Counted from the stretch's first letter, positions 28,687 through 39,085 are shown. The stretch: DNA of 64,000 nt from Rahnella bruchi (GCF_003614975.1 NZ_QZWI01000001.1:558001-622000); one strand, 5' to 3'. Numbers and translations: made by a program. Notes: generated by a model from the letters alone, not told the origin.

Positions 28687-30117
28687 TCAGTCAGACCGGT
28701 TTTTTGCCGCCTCAAACGCCGCAAGCGTGTCTTTTCTCGCCCGCGCGTGATCGACAACCGGCAGCGGATAGTTTAGCACGCGATGATGTTTTTCAGCCCA
28801 GCGATGCGGTTGATGAATGTCTCTTTCTGGAACATCCACCAGCTCAGGCACCCAGGCTTTAATAAAACGCCCGGTTTTGTCAAAACGTTCGCCCTGCGTG
28901 GTCGGATTGAAAATACGAAAATACGGCGCGGCGTCGGTGCCGGTAGAAGCGCCCCACTGCCAGCCCCCATTGTTGGCCGCCAGATCGCCGTCGAGCAATT
29001 GTGACATGAAATACCGCTCGCCTTCGCGCCAGTTGATCAGCAAATCTTTCACCAGAAAACTGGCGACAATCATACGCAGGCGGTTATGCATCCAGCCGGT
29101 TGTATTGAGCTGGCGCATTGCCGCATCGACAATCGGATAACCGGTATTCCCGTCTTTCCATGCCTGTAATTCTTCCGGCGCATGACGCCAGCGTACATTG
29201 TCGGTCCATTCGACGAACGGCTGATGTTTGCAAAGCTTCGGCCAGGCGACGATCAGATGACGGTAAAACTCACGCCACACCAGTTCATTCAGCCAGCCGA
29301 ACGCGCCACCTTCGGTCTTCTCCAGCACGTCCGGGCATTCGGCGCGCAGACGGTTCAGACACTGGCGTGGGGAGAGTACGCCAATGGCCAGATACGGCGA
29401 CAGCGAACTGGTGCCATCGACCGCCGGTAAATCGCGCTGCTCGAGATAATCCTGCACCTGTTCGCGGCAAAAACTGCGCAGCTGGTTACGGGCGGCGTCC
29501 TCGCCAATCGCAAAATCTTCACCAATATCGGCCAGCGGATAATCGAACGGCATCAGCCGGTGCATCACCACTTTTCCTGCATTCTCGCGGGCTGGCGGCG
29601 CAGGCAAAGAACGGCTGTCGGACTCGGTCAGGCGGGATAAAAATGCCCGTCGAAAAGGCGTGTAGACCTTGTACATCTCATTATTGCCGGTCGTGACAGA
29701 GCCCGGCGGCAACAGCAGACTGTCGTCAAAAGCGTGGCAGATGACCGATTCACTGACCGCTTTTTCCAGTGCCGCATCACGCTGACGCTCGTTGATTTCA
29801 TACTGTTTGTTGTAAAACAGCGCATCCACCTTTTCGGCTTCACAGAAATCTTTCAGCCAGTCCACGCTGTCGGCAAAATCATCACACTGATGGTAATGCA
29901 GCCCGATACCGCGCTCCGCCAGCGCATGTTGCAGCGCCTGCAAATGCTGATAAATAAACATCGCCTGACGCGGCGCCATTTCATGCTGTTTCCACTGTTC
30001 CGGCGTGGCGATAAAAAGGGCAATCACCCGCGCCTGCGGATCTTCACAGGCGGCATGCAACGCGCGGTTATCGGTTATCCGCAGGTCACCACGGAACCAG
30101 ACTAAATGCGTGGTCAT
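28687..30117 (-). CDS. phrB: Deoxyribodipyrimidine photolyase
   Basis: Light-driven repair of cyclobutane pyrimidine dimers. The N-terminal antenna domain begins THLVWFRGDLRITDN. The C-terminal FAD domain contains TGWMHNRLRMIVASFLVKDLL and NNGGWQWGASTGTDAAPYFRIFNP, both hallmark regions. The 476 aa length is normal for class I CPD photolyase. It lies 10 bases after the RudS/YbgA-type gene, a pairing shared with E. coli ybgA-phr. Confidence 0.97.
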   Translation of the reverse strand: MTTHLVWFRGDLRITDNRALHAACEDPQARVIALFIATPEQWKQHEMAPRQAMFIYQHLQALQHALAERGIGLHYHQCDDFADSVDWLKDFCEAEKVDALFYNKQYEINERQRDAALEKAVSESVICHAFDDSLLLPPGSVTTGNNEMYKVYTPFRRAFLSRLTESDSRSLPAPPARENAGKVVMHRLMPFDYPLADIGEDFAIGEDAARNQLRSFCREQVQDYLEQRDLPAVDGTSSLSPYLAIGVLSPRQCLNRLRAECPDVLEKTEGGAFGWLNELVWREFYRHLIVAWPKLCKHQPFVEWTDNVRWRHAPEELQAWKDGNTGYPIVDAAMRQLNTTGWMHNRLRMIVASFLVKDLLINWREGERYFMSQLLDGDLAANNGGWQWGASTGTDAAPYFRIFNPTTQGERFDKTGRFIKAWVPELVDVPERDIHQPHRWAEKHHRVLNYPLPVVDHARARKDTLAAFEAAKNRSD

Positions 30118-30127
30118 AACACTCCTT

Positions 30128-31081
30128 TTAATGTCCGTATCGAAGTTTTAAGGCTTCCGGGTATGGCTCGAAATAGCGTTGATCAGCCAGATAAGCGTCC
30201 GGATATTCCGACATGTAATGCTTGAGTAAAGTGATGGGCGCCAGCAGCGGTTGCATGCCCTGACGATAACGGTCGATAAGTCCGGCCAGTTCCTGACGTT
30301 GCGGCGAACTCAGCTGTTTGCGGAAATATCCCTGAACGTGCATCAGCACGTTGGTGTGATTACGGCGCGTGGCTTTGTGGCGCAGCAAATTCATCAGCCG
30401 CAGACGGTATTCGTCAAAGTATTTATCGAGGGAATCCCAGTCTGCCATCGCGGCGACAAAGCGCCCCAGCTCGCGATATTCCGGCTGAGAATGGGCCAGC
30501 AAAATCAGTTTATAGCGGCTATGGAAAGCCATCAGCTTGCCGCGCGTCAGACCGCTTTCACGCAGCTGATTCAGCTCAAAAAGCGTAAAAATACGCTCGA
30601 CGAAATTCTCGCGCAGCACGAGATCGTTCAGCCGACCGTCTTCTTCCACCGGCAGCCAAGGATGCTGTTTCATCAGCTCGGCGGTATAAATCCCGACACC
30701 GGATTTTTTAGCATCTTTGCCGTTGGCGCTGTAAACACGCACCCGTTCCATCCCGCAGCTGGGGGATTTTGCGCAGACAATATAGCCGCAAAGATGATCA
30801 AGCGGCGCGACGCGTTTCTCGGCGTAGGCCTGCATTTTCTCAGTGAGATCGGTGGTTTCGTCGTTGCTGAAACGCATGATCACGCCATCGTCACTTTTAA
30901 TCAGACGCAGCGCCGCGCGGGGTGACGGTAAGCCGATGGCCATTTCCGGGCAGATCGACTCAAAGCGCACATAAGGTGACAACTGCTCGACGGCAAACGC
31001 CAGGCGTTTATGGCCGCCATCGAAACGGACGTTATCACCCAACAGACATGCACTGATGCCAACTGGAATTGTTTTCGCCAT
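30128..31081 (-). CDS. DUF523-DUF1722 fusion protein (RudS/YbgA type), probable tRNA thiouridine desulfidase
   Basis: Two domains. The N-terminal DUF523/TudS-like part (about 1-150) has cysteines typical of [4Fe-4S] thiouracil desulfurases: Cys12 in GISACLLG, Cys44 in ICPEMAIG and Cys109 in CAKSPSCGMERVR. The C-terminal DUF1722 part (about 185-310) is the E. coli YbgA region. From what I know, fusions of this kind (RudS) remove sulfur from 4-thiouridine in tRNA; the assignment here is by homology. E. coli YbgA has only the second domain. It is first in a run with phrB, 10 bases downstream. 4-thiouridine is a near-UV target, so the pairing suggests a joint light-stress function. Confidence 0.85.
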   Translation of the reverse strand: MAKTIPVGISACLLGDNVRFDGGHKRLAFAVEQLSPYVRFESICPEMAIGLPSPRAALRLIKSDDGVIMRFSNDETTDLTEKMQAYAEKRVAPLDHLCGYIVCAKSPSCGMERVRVYSANGKDAKKSGVGIYTAELMKQHPWLPVEEDGRLNDLVLRENFVERIFTLFELNQLRESGLTRGKLMAFHSRYKLILLAHSQPEYRELGRFVAAMADWDSLDKYFDEYRLRLMNLLRHKATRRNHTNVLMHVQGYFRKQLSSPQRQELAGLIDRYRQGMQPLLAPITLLKHYMSEYPDAYLADQRYFEPYPEALKLRYGH

Positions 31082-31197
31082 GGTCAGCTCCCGGAATTAA
31101 GAAAAAGAGGGGTGCCTGAACTTCATCACCTGCATGTATAACCATAGCACAAGTTATACATAAAAATAATGTTGTACAGGTTTATCGCTGGGCAATA

Positions 31198-31224
31198 AAA
31201 AACCCCGTCGGGGAAACGGGGTTT
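31198..31224 (-). terminator. Terminator of ybfA
   Basis: A 9-bp stem (AAACCCCGT with ACGGGGTTT) and 7-base loop. On the minus strand it is followed by TTTTTTATTG, giving the U tract for a transcript coming from ybfA. Confidence 0.8.
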
Positions 31225-31227
31225 CAG

Positions 31228-31353
31228 GCTCCTCTCCTGCAAGGGGGAGGCCGGGAGGGGTTTAGCAGACCAAACAACTGCTTATGAAAACTTCAAATCT
31301 GGTTTTTGACCTTAATACCCCACCCCAGCCCTCCCCTTCGCAGGGGAGGGAGC
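31228..31353. repeat. Pair of GC-rich 36-bp inverted repeats
   Basis: The arm at 31228-31263 (starting GCTCCTCTCCTGC) and the arm at 31318-31353 (reverse complement starting GCTCCCTCCCCTGC) are inverted copies that agree at most positions, with a 54-base AT-richer spacer. Each arm can also fold on itself (CTCCCC with GGGGAG). It looks like a small REP/BIME-type intergenic repeat, located directly after the ybfA stop. Confidence 0.6.
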
Positions 31354-31357
31354 TAAC

Positions 31358-31573
31358 TCAATAGAAATCTTGTGTCGCCATCTCAGCATGACTCAGCCAC
31401 ACCGGCTTATCGCTGGTTTTCATCCAGACGCGGTGTAAATAGCTGTAAAAACGGGCGCGGTCAGCGCGGAACAGCATTACCGGCAGAGCCAGGACACCGG
31501 CTGCGATAACAAAAGCGCGGCGGGCCAGTATGCGGGTCATTGTGTACGGCGTGTAATCATTCATAGCACTCAT
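31358..31573 (-). CDS. ybfA: Small membrane protein YbfA (DUF2517)
   Basis: Short protein of unknown function, conserved beside kdp in enterobacteria. The core [30 protein letters not shown] then SDKPVWL closely matches E. coli YbfA. One hydrophobic segment lies at about residues 20-36. I chose the ATG at 31573 ([10 protein letters not shown]), 7 bases after AGGAG, giving 71 aa; the longer frame to 31651 lacks support. It is divergent from kdpF across about 300 bases. Confidence 0.85.
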   Translation of the reverse strand: MSAMNDYTPYTMTRILARRAFVIAAGVLALPVMLFRADRARFYSYLHRVWMKTSDKPVWLSHAEMATQDFY

Positions 31574-31764
31574 AGCGTTGCTCCTGTCATATTTTTCGGA
31601 AACTGTAAGTTGCGAAAAATATACTGCAATTGATGAAATTTTACTACTCATCTGACCACTTTGAAGTGTAAATTTTCGCCAATTTTGCCCTATCGCTGTA
31701 ATTGAGTTACAGAATGGTTAAATAAATACGCAATTAAAGTTTATTTTGAGTTTCATTTTTTGCG

Positions 31765-31786
31765 CATTTTTATACTTTTTTTACAC
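31765..31786 (+). promoter_or_regulatory. Probable KdpE operator upstream of kdpF
   Basis: The T-rich tract ATTTTTATACTTTTTTTACA is nearly the same as the KdpE-binding site described for the E. coli kdpFABC promoter. It lies about 85 bases before the kdpF start. The promoter itself should be just downstream, in the CTTTTCAGGATC region, but no strong -35/-10 pair stands out. Confidence 0.7.
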
Positions 31787-31869
31787 GCAGGCGTTATTTC
31801 TTTTCAGGATCTTTTCCTGCCTTTCCTTATTCTCGCCACAACATAAAAACACACCTGTGGAGGTGGATT

Positions 31870-31959
31870 GTGAGTGTTGGCGTAATCTGCGGCGCATTAC
31901 TGGTTCTTCTGCTGCTCGGCTATCTGGTCTATGCCCTGCTGAATGCGGAGGATTTTTAA
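31870..31959 (+). CDS. kdpF: Potassium-transporting ATPase small subunit KdpF
   Basis: A 29-residue single-helix peptide that stabilises the KdpFABC complex. It starts with GTG at 31870 after a GGAGGTG ribosome site and reads MSVGVICGALLVLLLLGYLV then YALLNAEDF. This matches E. coli KdpF closely. Its stop is directly followed by the kdpA ATG. Confidence 0.95.
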   Translation: MSVGVICGALLVLLLLGYLVYALLNAEDF

Positions 31960-33648
31960 ATGGCCGCAACCGGATCCTTACTGATTGCCAGTTTTATGCT
32001 GGTGCTTTTGCTGCTGGCAAAACCACTGGGAAACTTTATTGCTCAACTGATTGAAGGACAAACTGGCGCATTTATTCAGCGCATAGAAAACGGTGTTTTA
32101 CGCACGTCTGGCAGCAGCCCGGCTGAAATGAACTGGTGGCAGTACGCGCTGGCGATCATGGTATTCAACATTCTGGGCATCATTGTGCTGACGGTGATGC
32201 TGATGGCGCAGGGCGTGTTGCCGATGAACCCGCAGCATTTTGGCGGACTGTCATGGGATCTGGCTTTCAACACCTCGGTGAGTTTCGTCACCAACACTAA
32301 CTGGCAGGCTTACAGCGGCGAAAGCACGCTGAGCTATCTCAGTCAGATGGTCGGACTGACCGTCCAAAACTTCCTCTCTGCTGCAACCGGTATCGCCGTA
32401 GCATTCGCCCTGATCCGCGCCTTTGCGCGCCCTTCAGCGCAAACCATCGGTAATGCCTGGACGGATTTATGGCGCATCACCTTATATCTGCTGCTGCCGG
32501 TGTCCTTCCTGCTGGCGCTGTTTTTCGTCAGTCAGGGCGTGCTGCAAAACGTCGAGGCGTATCAGCACATCACTACGCTGGAAGGTCTGCAACAGACATT
32601 GCCGATGGGGCCGGTGGCTTCGCAGGAAGCAATCAAAATGCTCGGCACCAACGGTGGCGGATTCTTTGGGGCTAACTCCGCACATCCGTTTGAGAATCCG
32701 ACAGCGCTGACCAACATGGTGCAGATGCTGGCGATTTTCATTATCCCCTGCGCGCTGTGTTTCGCGTTTGGCCGTGTGGTCGGCGACAACCGTCAGGGCC
32801 ATGCACTGGTGTGGGCGATGTCGGTGATTTTCGTGGTTTCTGTAGTGGTGGTGATGTACGCCGAACTCAAAGGCAACCCGCACTTCACGATGCTGGGCGC
32901 TGACAGCAACTTCAATATGGAAGGTAAGGAAAGCCGCTTCGGCATTCTGGCCTCCAGCCTGTATGCGGTGGTGACGACGGCGGCCTCGTGCGGTGCGGTC
33001 AACGCCATGCACGATTCCTTTACCGCACTTGGCGGCATGGTGCCGATGTGGCTGATGCAGATTGGTGAAGTGGTGTTCGGCGGCGTGGGTTCCGGTCTGT
33101 ACGGCATGCTGTTGTTCGTACTGCTGACGGTGTTTATCGCCGGGCTGATGATTGGCCGCACACCGGAATATCTCGGTAAGAAAATCGACGTTTACGACAT
33201 GAAGATGACTGCGCTGGCAATCCTGGTCACGCCGACGCTGGTCTTGCTGGGTACCGCGCTGGCGCTGGTCACCGACGCCGGTAGAGCGGGGATTTTAAAC
33301 CCCGGTGCACACGGTTTCAGTGAAGTGCTGTACGCGGTGTCTTCCGCCTCCAACAACAACGGCAGCGCGTTTGCCGGGTTGAGCGTCAACACTCCGTTCT
33401 ACAACCTGTTGCTGGCAGCCTGCATGTTCTTCGGCCGCTTCGGGGTGATTATTCCTGTGCTGGCGATTGCCGGTTCACTGGTGGCGAAAAAGCGCCAGCA
33501 GGCAGGCAACGGCACCCTGCCGACGTCCGGTCCGCTGTTTATCGGCCTGCTGGTTGGTACCGTGCTCTTAGTGGGCGCGCTGACCTTTATTCCGGCGCTG
33601 GCGCTGGGGCCGGTCGCGGAACATTTGCAGGTCTGGTCAGCACAGTAA
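31960..33648 (+). CDS. kdpA: Potassium-transporting ATPase channel subunit KdpA
   Basis: Channel-like subunit of the high-affinity K+ pump, related to Trk/Ktr channels. It is hydrophobic throughout with about ten helices. Selectivity-filter-type glycine motifs are visible, such as [20 protein letters not shown]. The 562 aa length is normal (E. coli 557). It begins immediately after kdpF and is followed 43 bases later by the chosen kdpB start. Confidence 0.97.
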   Translation: MAATGSLLIASFMLVLLLLAKPLGNFIAQLIEGQTGAFIQRIENGVLRTSGSSPAEMNWWQYALAIMVFNILGIIVLTVMLMAQGVLPMNPQHFGGLSWDLAFNTSVSFVTNTNWQAYSGESTLSYLSQMVGLTVQNFLSAATGIAVAFALIRAFARPSAQTIGNAWTDLWRITLYLLLPVSFLLALFFVSQGVLQNVEAYQHITTLEGLQQTLPMGPVASQEAIKMLGTNGGGFFGANSAHPFENPTALTNMVQMLAIFIIPCALCFAFGRVVGDNRQGHALVWAMSVIFVVSVVVVMYAELKGNPHFTMLGADSNFNMEGKESRFGILASSLYAVVTTAASCGAVNAMHDSFTALGGMVPMWLMQIGEVVFGGVGSGLYGMLLFVLLTVFIAGLMIGRTPEYLGKKIDVYDMKMTALAILVTPTLVLLGTALALVTDAGRAGILNPGAHGFSEVLYAVSSASNNNGSAFAGLSVNTPFYNLLLAACMFFGRFGVIIPVLAIAGSLVAKKRQQAGNGTLPTSGPLFIGLLVGTVLLVGALTFIPALALGPVAEHLQVWSAQ

Positions 33649-33691
33649 TGCTGCGTAACTCGTTGAACTGATGAATATAGAGACTAAAAAG

Positions 33692-35758
33692 ATGAGTCGT
33701 AAACAACGTGCGTTATTTGAACCCCGTCTGATCCGCACTGCCCTGCTGGATTCGGTGAAAAAACTGGATCCCCGCGTTCAGTGGCGCAACCCGGTGATGT
33801 TCGTCGTGTATCTGGGCAGCATTCTGACCACGCTTATCTGGCTGGCAATTTTGCTGCACCGTACTGACGGCAGCGCGGCCTTCACCGGCAGCGTGTCACT
33901 GTGGCTGTGGTTCACCGTGCTGTTTGCCAACTTCGCTGAAGCGCTGGCAGAAGGCCGCAGCAAGGCGCAGGCCCAGAGCCTGAAAGGCGTGCAGAAAACC
34001 AGCTGGGCGAAAAAGATTTATGAACCCCGCCCTGAATCACCGGTGATTAAAGTCGCCGCTGATACGCTGCGCAAAGGCGATTACGTGCTGATCGAGGCAG
34101 GCGATACCGTGCCGTGCGACGGTGAAGTACTGGTCGGCGGGGCGTCGGTGGATGAAAGCGCCATTACCGGTGAATCTGCGCCGGTTATCCGCGAATCCGG
34201 CGGCGACTTCTCGTCGGTCACCGGCGGGACGCGCGTGTTGTCCGACTGGCTGGTAGTCGAGTGTTCGGCGAACCCCGGCGATACTTTCCTAGACCGCATG
34301 ATTGCGATGGTCGAAGGCGCGAAACGTCGGAAAACACCAAACGAAGTGGCGCTGACCATTTTGCTGGTGGCGCTGACTCTGGTGTTCGTGCTGGCAACAG
34401 CCACGCTGTACCCGTTCTCGCTATTCAGTGTGGGCGCCAGTCACGCCGGTATTCCGGTGACCATCACCGTGCTGGTTGCGCTGCTGGTGTGTCTGATCCC
34501 GACCACCATTGGTGGCTTACTGTCAGCCATCGGCGTGGCAGGTATGAGTCGCATGCTGGAAGCTAACGTGATCGCCACCAGCGGTCGTGCGGTGGAAGCC
34601 GCGGGTGACGTGGATGTGTTGCTGCTGGATAAAACCGGCACCATCACGCTCGGTAACCGCCAGGCATCGCAGTTCCTGCCCGCGCCTCAGGTGACGGAAC
34701 AGGAACTGGCCGATGCCGCGCAGTTATCCTCTCTGGCTGATGAAACGCCGGAAGGCCGCAGTATCGTGGTGCTGGCGAAACAGCGCTTTAACCTGCGCGA
34801 ACGCGACATTCATTCGCTGAATGCGACTTTCGTGCCCTTCTCCGCACAGACCCGCATGAGCGGCGTTAACGTCGGTGAGCGCAGCATCCGTAAAGGTGCG
34901 GTGGATGCGATTCGTCGTCACGTGGAATCGAACGGCGGCACGTTCCCGAAAGCCGTCGATGGACTGGTAGAAAACGTGGCGCGTAAAGGCGGCACGCCGC
35001 TGGTCGTGGCGGAAGGCGCGAAAGTGCTGGGCGTGGTCGAGCTGAAAGATATCGTCAAAGGCGGCATCAAGGAACGTTTCGCCGAGCTGCGCAAAATGGG
35101 CATCAAAACGGTGATGATCACCGGGGATAACCGTCTGACCGCCGCCGCGATTGCCGCCGAAGCGGGCGTTGACGATTTTCTCGCCGAAGCCACGCCGGAA
35201 GCCAAACTGGCGCTTATCCGTCAGTACCAGTCGGAAGGTCGCTTAGTCGCAATGACCGGCGACGGTACCAACGACGCCCCGGCTCTGGCTCAGGCCGACG
35301 TGGCAGTGGCGATGAACTCGGGGACGCAGGCTGCGAAAGAAGCCGGGAACATGGTCGATCTCGATTCCAACCCGACCAAGCTGATCGAAGTGGTACATAT
35401 CGGTAAACAGATGCTGATGACCCGTGGCTCGCTGACCACATTCAGTATCGCCAACGATGTGGCGAAGTATTTCGCGATTATCCCGGCGGCGTTTGCGGCG
35501 ACCTATCCGCAGCTGAATGCGCTGAACGTGATGCATCTGACGTCGCCGTCTTCGGCCATTATGTCGGCGGTTATTTTCAACGCCCTGGTGATTGTATTTC
35601 TGATCCCGCTGGCCCTAAAAGGCGTGAGCTATAAAGCCATGAGTGCCGCCGCGCTGCTGCGCCGTAACCTGTGGATTTATGGCGTCGGCGGGCTGCTGGT
35701 GCCGTTTGCCGGTATCAAACTGATTGATGTGATCCTGACTGTTTTACATCTGAGCTGA
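33692..35758 (+). CDS. kdpB: Potassium-transporting P-type ATPase KdpB
   Basis: Catalytic subunit of the Kdp pump. The phosphorylated aspartate sits in [13 protein letters not shown]. The actuator motif TGES (AITGESAPV) and the hinge [16 protein letters not shown] are intact. I chose the ATG at 33692 ([11 protein letters not shown]), which aligns with the E. coli start and gives 688 aa, with a weak GAGA 7 bases upstream. An in-frame ATG at 33671 would add seven residues and cannot be excluded. In the E. coli pump a transport-inhibiting phosphorylation occurs in the TGES motif. Confidence 0.96.
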   Translation: MSRKQRALFEPRLIRTALLDSVKKLDPRVQWRNPVMFVVYLGSILTTLIWLAILLHRTDGSAAFTGSVSLWLWFTVLFANFAEALAEGRSKAQAQSLKGVQKTSWAKKIYEPRPESPVIKVAADTLRKGDYVLIEAGDTVPCDGEVLVGGASVDESAITGESAPVIRESGGDFSSVTGGTRVLSDWLVVECSANPGDTFLDRMIAMVEGAKRRKTPNEVALTILLVALTLVFVLATATLYPFSLFSVGASHAGIPVTITVLVALLVCLIPTTIGGLLSAIGVAGMSRMLEANVIATSGRAVEAAGDVDVLLLDKTGTITLGNRQASQFLPAPQVTEQELADAAQLSSLADETPEGRSIVVLAKQRFNLRERDIHSLNATFVPFSAQTRMSGVNVGERSIRKGAVDAIRRHVESNGGTFPKAVDGLVENVARKGGTPLVVAEGAKVLGVVELKDIVKGGIKERFAELRKMGIKTVMITGDNRLTAAAIAAEAGVDDFLAEATPEAKLALIRQYQSEGRLVAMTGDGTNDAPALAQADVAVAMNSGTQAAKEAGNMVDLDSNPTKLIEVVHIGKQMLMTRGSLTTFSIANDVAKYFAIIPAAFAATYPQLNALNVMHLTSPSSAIMSAVIFNALVIVFLIPLALKGVSYKAMSAAALLRRNLWIYGVGGLLVPFAGIKLIDVILTVLHLS

Positions 35759-35776
35759 TTTTTGAGGAAGACCATT

Positions 35777-36370
35777 ATGTCCGTTAAAAGAATGACCTAT
35801 GTCCGCCCGGCTCTGGTGATGACGGTTCTGCTGACGCTGGCGACCGGCGTCGTTTATCCGCTGCTGACCACCGGCGTTTCTGAGCTGGTTTTCCGCCCCC
35901 AGGCAATGGGGTCGCTGATTAAAGACAGCGGCAATAAAGTGATTGGCTCAGAACTGATCGGGCAGAATTTTAGCCGCAATGATTATTTCTGGGGACGTCC
36001 GTCTGTCACCTCCGACTCGCCATATAACCCGATGGCTTCCGGTGGGAGCAATCTGGCGGCCAGTAATCCGGCCCTGGATCAGGCGGTGAAAGACCGTGTG
36101 GCGGCGCTGCGCAAAGCTAATCCGCTAAGTCCTGCGGCGGTGCCGGTGGATCTGGTGACCGCCAGCGGCAGCGGTTTAGATCCGCAGATTTCAGCAGAGG
36201 CCGCCCAATGGCAGGCTCCACGCATTGCTGCCGCACGCGGTCTGCCACTGGCGCAAGTGAATAAATTGATTGATGATAATACATCATCGCCGCTGATTGG
36301 TTTCCTCGGCCCTGACGTCGTGAATGTGCTCGGCCTGAACTTAGCGCTGGATGAACTGAAAGCCAATTAA
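35777..36370 (+). CDS. kdpC: Potassium-transporting ATPase KdpC subunit
   Basis: Single-helix subunit that stabilises KdpA-KdpB and affects ATP affinity. The ATG at 35777 follows GAGGAAG and gives MSVKRMTYVRPALVM, 197 aa. The frame can be extended to a TTG at 35762, which I do not favour. The membrane helix is at about 12-34. Conserved downstream segments include IGQNFSRNDYFWGRPS, SGSGLDPQIS and LGFLGPDVVNVLGLN-like sequence. Confidence 0.95.
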   Translation: MSVKRMTYVRPALVMTVLLTLATGVVYPLLTTGVSELVFRPQAMGSLIKDSGNKVIGSELIGQNFSRNDYFWGRPSVTSDSPYNPMASGGSNLAASNPALDQAVKDRVAALRKANPLSPAAVPVDLVTASGSGLDPQISAEAAQWQAPRIAAARGLPLAQVNKLIDDNTSSPLIGFLGPDVVNVLGLNLALDELKAN

Positions 36371-36388
36371 TCAACCTGACAGGATGAT

Positions 36389-39085
36389 ATGACAGACGAT
36401 CGCCCCGATCCCGACAGCCTGCTGGCGCTCGCCAACGAGAAGCCACACGGGCAACTGAAAGTCTTTTTCGGCGCCTGCGCGGGCGTCGGGAAAACTTTCG
36501 CCATGTTACAGGAAGCACAGCGCCTGCGCGCCACCGGCCTCGACGTGCTGGTTGGCGTGGTGGAAACCCACGGAAGGCAGGAAACACAGGTGCTGCTGCC
36601 GGGGCTTTCTCTGTTACCGCCCAAACGCATAAACCATCGTGGTCGTCAGGTGCAGGAGTTTGACCTGGATGCCGCGCTGGCCCGCCGCCCTGCCCTGATC
36701 CTGATGGACGAACTGGCGCACAGTAATGCCGCAGGTTCCCGCCATCCGAAGCGCTGGCAGGATGTCGAAGAGTTGCTCGATGCCGGAATCGACGTATTTA
36801 CCACCGTCAACGTTCAGCATCTGGAAAGCCTGAACGATGTGGTCAGCGGCGTCACCGGCATTATTATTCGCGAAACTGTTCCCGACCGTTTGTTTGATGA
36901 CGCCAGCGAAGTGGTGCTGGTAGATTTACCCCCCGATTCCCTGCGTCAGCGCCTGAAAGAAGGCAAAGTTTATATCCCCGGTCAGGCCGAACGCGCCATC
37001 GAACACTTTTTTCGCAAAGGTAATCTGATTGCCCTGCGCGAACTTTCCCTGCGTCGCACCGCTGACCGCGTGGACGATCAGATGCGGGAATATCGCGACG
37101 ATCAGGGGGTTAACCGCGTCTGGCATACCCGCGACGCGCTGTTACTGTGCATTGGTCACGGCGGCGGCAATGAAAAACTGGTACGTGTCGCATCACGCAT
37201 GGCCGCACGCCTCGGCTGCGTATGGCACGCCGTCTACGTGGAAACTCCGCGTCTGCACCGTCTGCCGGAAGGCCAGCGCCGCGCCATTTTGCATTCTCTG
37301 AAACTGGCGCAGGAACTCGGCGCGGAAACTGCCACGCTCTCTGATCCGCAGGAAGAACAGGCGATTTTACGTTACGCCCGCGAGCATCGTCTGGGCAAAA
37401 TCATGACCGGCCGCCGCCGCGAAAAACGCTGGAAATTCAGCGCCAGCTTTGCCGATAAACTGGCGGATCTCGCGCCGGATCTCGATCTCATCGTCGTCGG
37501 GCTGGAAGATGCGCCGCAGAATAATGCCCGCAAAGAACAGGACTCCCGCACTTTCGCTGACCGTTTCAGCCGCCAGTTGCGGGGGTGTGCACTGGCCGTG
37601 GCGCTGTGTGCGGTGATTACCGTGCTGTCACAATGGCTGGTGCCGACGTTTGACCAGGCCAATCTGGTGATGGTGTATCTGCTTGGCGTGGTCGTGGTGG
37701 CGCTGTTCTATGGTCGCTGGCCGTCAGTGCTGGCAGCAGTGATCAACGTCGTCAGTTTTGATTTGTTTTTCGTGCAGCCGCGCGGCTCGCTGGCGGTCAC
37801 TGACGCACAATATCTGGTGACGTTTGGCGTGATGTTGCTGGTCGGTATTCTGATCGGGAATCTGACCGCCGGTGTGCGTTATCAGGCGCGTATTGCGCGC
37901 CACCGTGAAAAGCGTGCGCAGCATTTGTATGAAATGTCCAAAGGGCTGAGTCAGTCGCTGACGCCGGAAGCCATCGCGCAAACCAGCCGGCATTTTATTT
38001 CTTCCAGCCTGAATGCCAAAACCGCTATTTTGCTGCCTCAGGAGAACGGTGAACTGGCGCAGCCTGCCGGTGAAATCACGTCGATTGTGGTGGATGACGC
38101 CATCGCCCGCTGGAGTTTCGACAAAAAAATGCCTGCCGGTGCGGGTACCGATACCCTGCCGGGGGTGCCGTATCAGCTTCTGCCGCTGATAGCTTCCGGC
38201 GAATCGCGTGGTCTGCTGGCAGTTGAACCGCCGAATATCCGCCAGCTGTTAGTGCCGGAACAGCAACGCCTGTTGCAGACCTTTACGGTGCTGATTGCCA
38301 ATGCGCTCGAACGTCTGCATCTGGCGGCCAGCGCTGAAACGGCGCGGCTGGAAACCGAACGCGAGCAACTGAGAAACTCGCTGCTCTCCGCGCTTTCCCA
38401 CGATTTACGCACGCCGCTGACGGTACTTTTCGGACAAGCAGAAATCCTCACGCTGGATCTGGCATCGGAAGGATCGAAGCACGCTCCGCAGGCCAGCCAG
38501 ATCCGCCAGCAGGTGCTAAGCACCACGAGGCTGGTGAATAATTTGCTGGATATGGCGCGCATTCAGTCAGGCGGATTTAATCTGCGCAAAGAGTGGCAGT
38601 CGGTGGAAGAAATCACCGGCAGCGCGTTACGGATGCTCGAACCGGTGCTCGCGCACGATCACATCGAAATCGATTTACCGAATGAGATGGTGCTGGTCAA
38701 TTGCGATGCCAGTCTGATTGAACGGGTGCTGATCAATCTGCTGGAAAATGCCCATAAATATGCCGGAACCGGCGCGACTATTGGCATCAAAGCCACGCCG
38801 CTGGATGAGTGGCTGGAAATCGAAGTCTGGGATAACGGTCCGGGAATTCCGGCCGGTGCCGAGCACGCTATTTTCGAAAAATTTGCCCGTGGAAATAAAG
38901 AGTCAGCCATTCCCGGTGTGGGGTTGGGATTAGCGATTTGTCGTGCCATTATTGAAGTGCACGACGGACGAATTTGGGCTGAGAATGGCCCTGACGGCGG
39001 CGCGCGTTTCCGTTTCAGGCTGCCGCTGGAAGCCCTGCCTGAGATGGAGGCGGATATGGAAACTGACATCGACGAGGCAACGTGA
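36389..39085 (+). CDS. kdpD: Osmosensitive K+ channel sensor histidine kinase KdpD
   Basis: Sensor kinase for K+ limitation and osmotic stress, phosphorylating KdpE. Order: N-terminal KdpD domain with Walker A GACAGVGKTFAML (about 30-42), a universal-stress-protein-like domain (about 250-375), four membrane helices (about 400-500), a GAF-like region, a HisKA dimerisation box with the phospho-acceptor His in ALSHDLRTPLTV, and an ATPase domain with NLLENAHKY and DNGPGIPAG. The 898 aa length is normal. It is 18 bases after kdpC and overlaps kdpE by 4 bases. Confidence 0.97.
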   Translation: MTDDRPDPDSLLALANEKPHGQLKVFFGACAGVGKTFAMLQEAQRLRATGLDVLVGVVETHGRQETQVLLPGLSLLPPKRINHRGRQVQEFDLDAALARRPALILMDELAHSNAAGSRHPKRWQDVEELLDAGIDVFTTVNVQHLESLNDVVSGVTGIIIRETVPDRLFDDASEVVLVDLPPDSLRQRLKEGKVYIPGQAERAIEHFFRKGNLIALRELSLRRTADRVDDQMREYRDDQGVNRVWHTRDALLLCIGHGGGNEKLVRVASRMAARLGCVWHAVYVETPRLHRLPEGQRRAILHSLKLAQELGAETATLSDPQEEQAILRYAREHRLGKIMTGRRREKRWKFSASFADKLADLAPDLDLIVVGLEDAPQNNARKEQDSRTFADRFSRQLRGCALAVALCAVITVLSQWLVPTFDQANLVMVYLLGVVVVALFYGRWPSVLAAVINVVSFDLFFVQPRGSLAVTDAQYLVTFGVMLLVGILIGNLTAGVRYQARIARHREKRAQHLYEMSKGLSQSLTPEAIAQTSRHFISSSLNAKTAILLPQENGELAQPAGEITSIVVDDAIARWSFDKKMPAGAGTDTLPGVPYQLLPLIASGESRGLLAVEPPNIRQLLVPEQQRLLQTFTVLIANALERLHLAASAETARLETEREQLRNSLLSALSHDLRTPLTVLFGQAEILTLDLASEGSKHAPQASQIRQQVLSTTRLVNNLLDMARIQSGGFNLRKEWQSVEEITGSALRMLEPVLAHDHIEIDLPNEMVLVNCDASLIERVLINLLENAHKYAGTGATIGIKATPLDEWLEIEVWDNGPGIPAGAEHAIFEKFARGNKESAIPGVGLGLAICRAIIEVHDGRIWAENGPDGGARFRFRLPLEALPEMEADMETDIDEAT

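Noticed and set aside
33671-33691. Upstream ATG for kdpB adding seven residues
   Set aside because: The extra residues are not shared with E. coli KdpB and the ribosome site is no better; it is noted as an alternative only.
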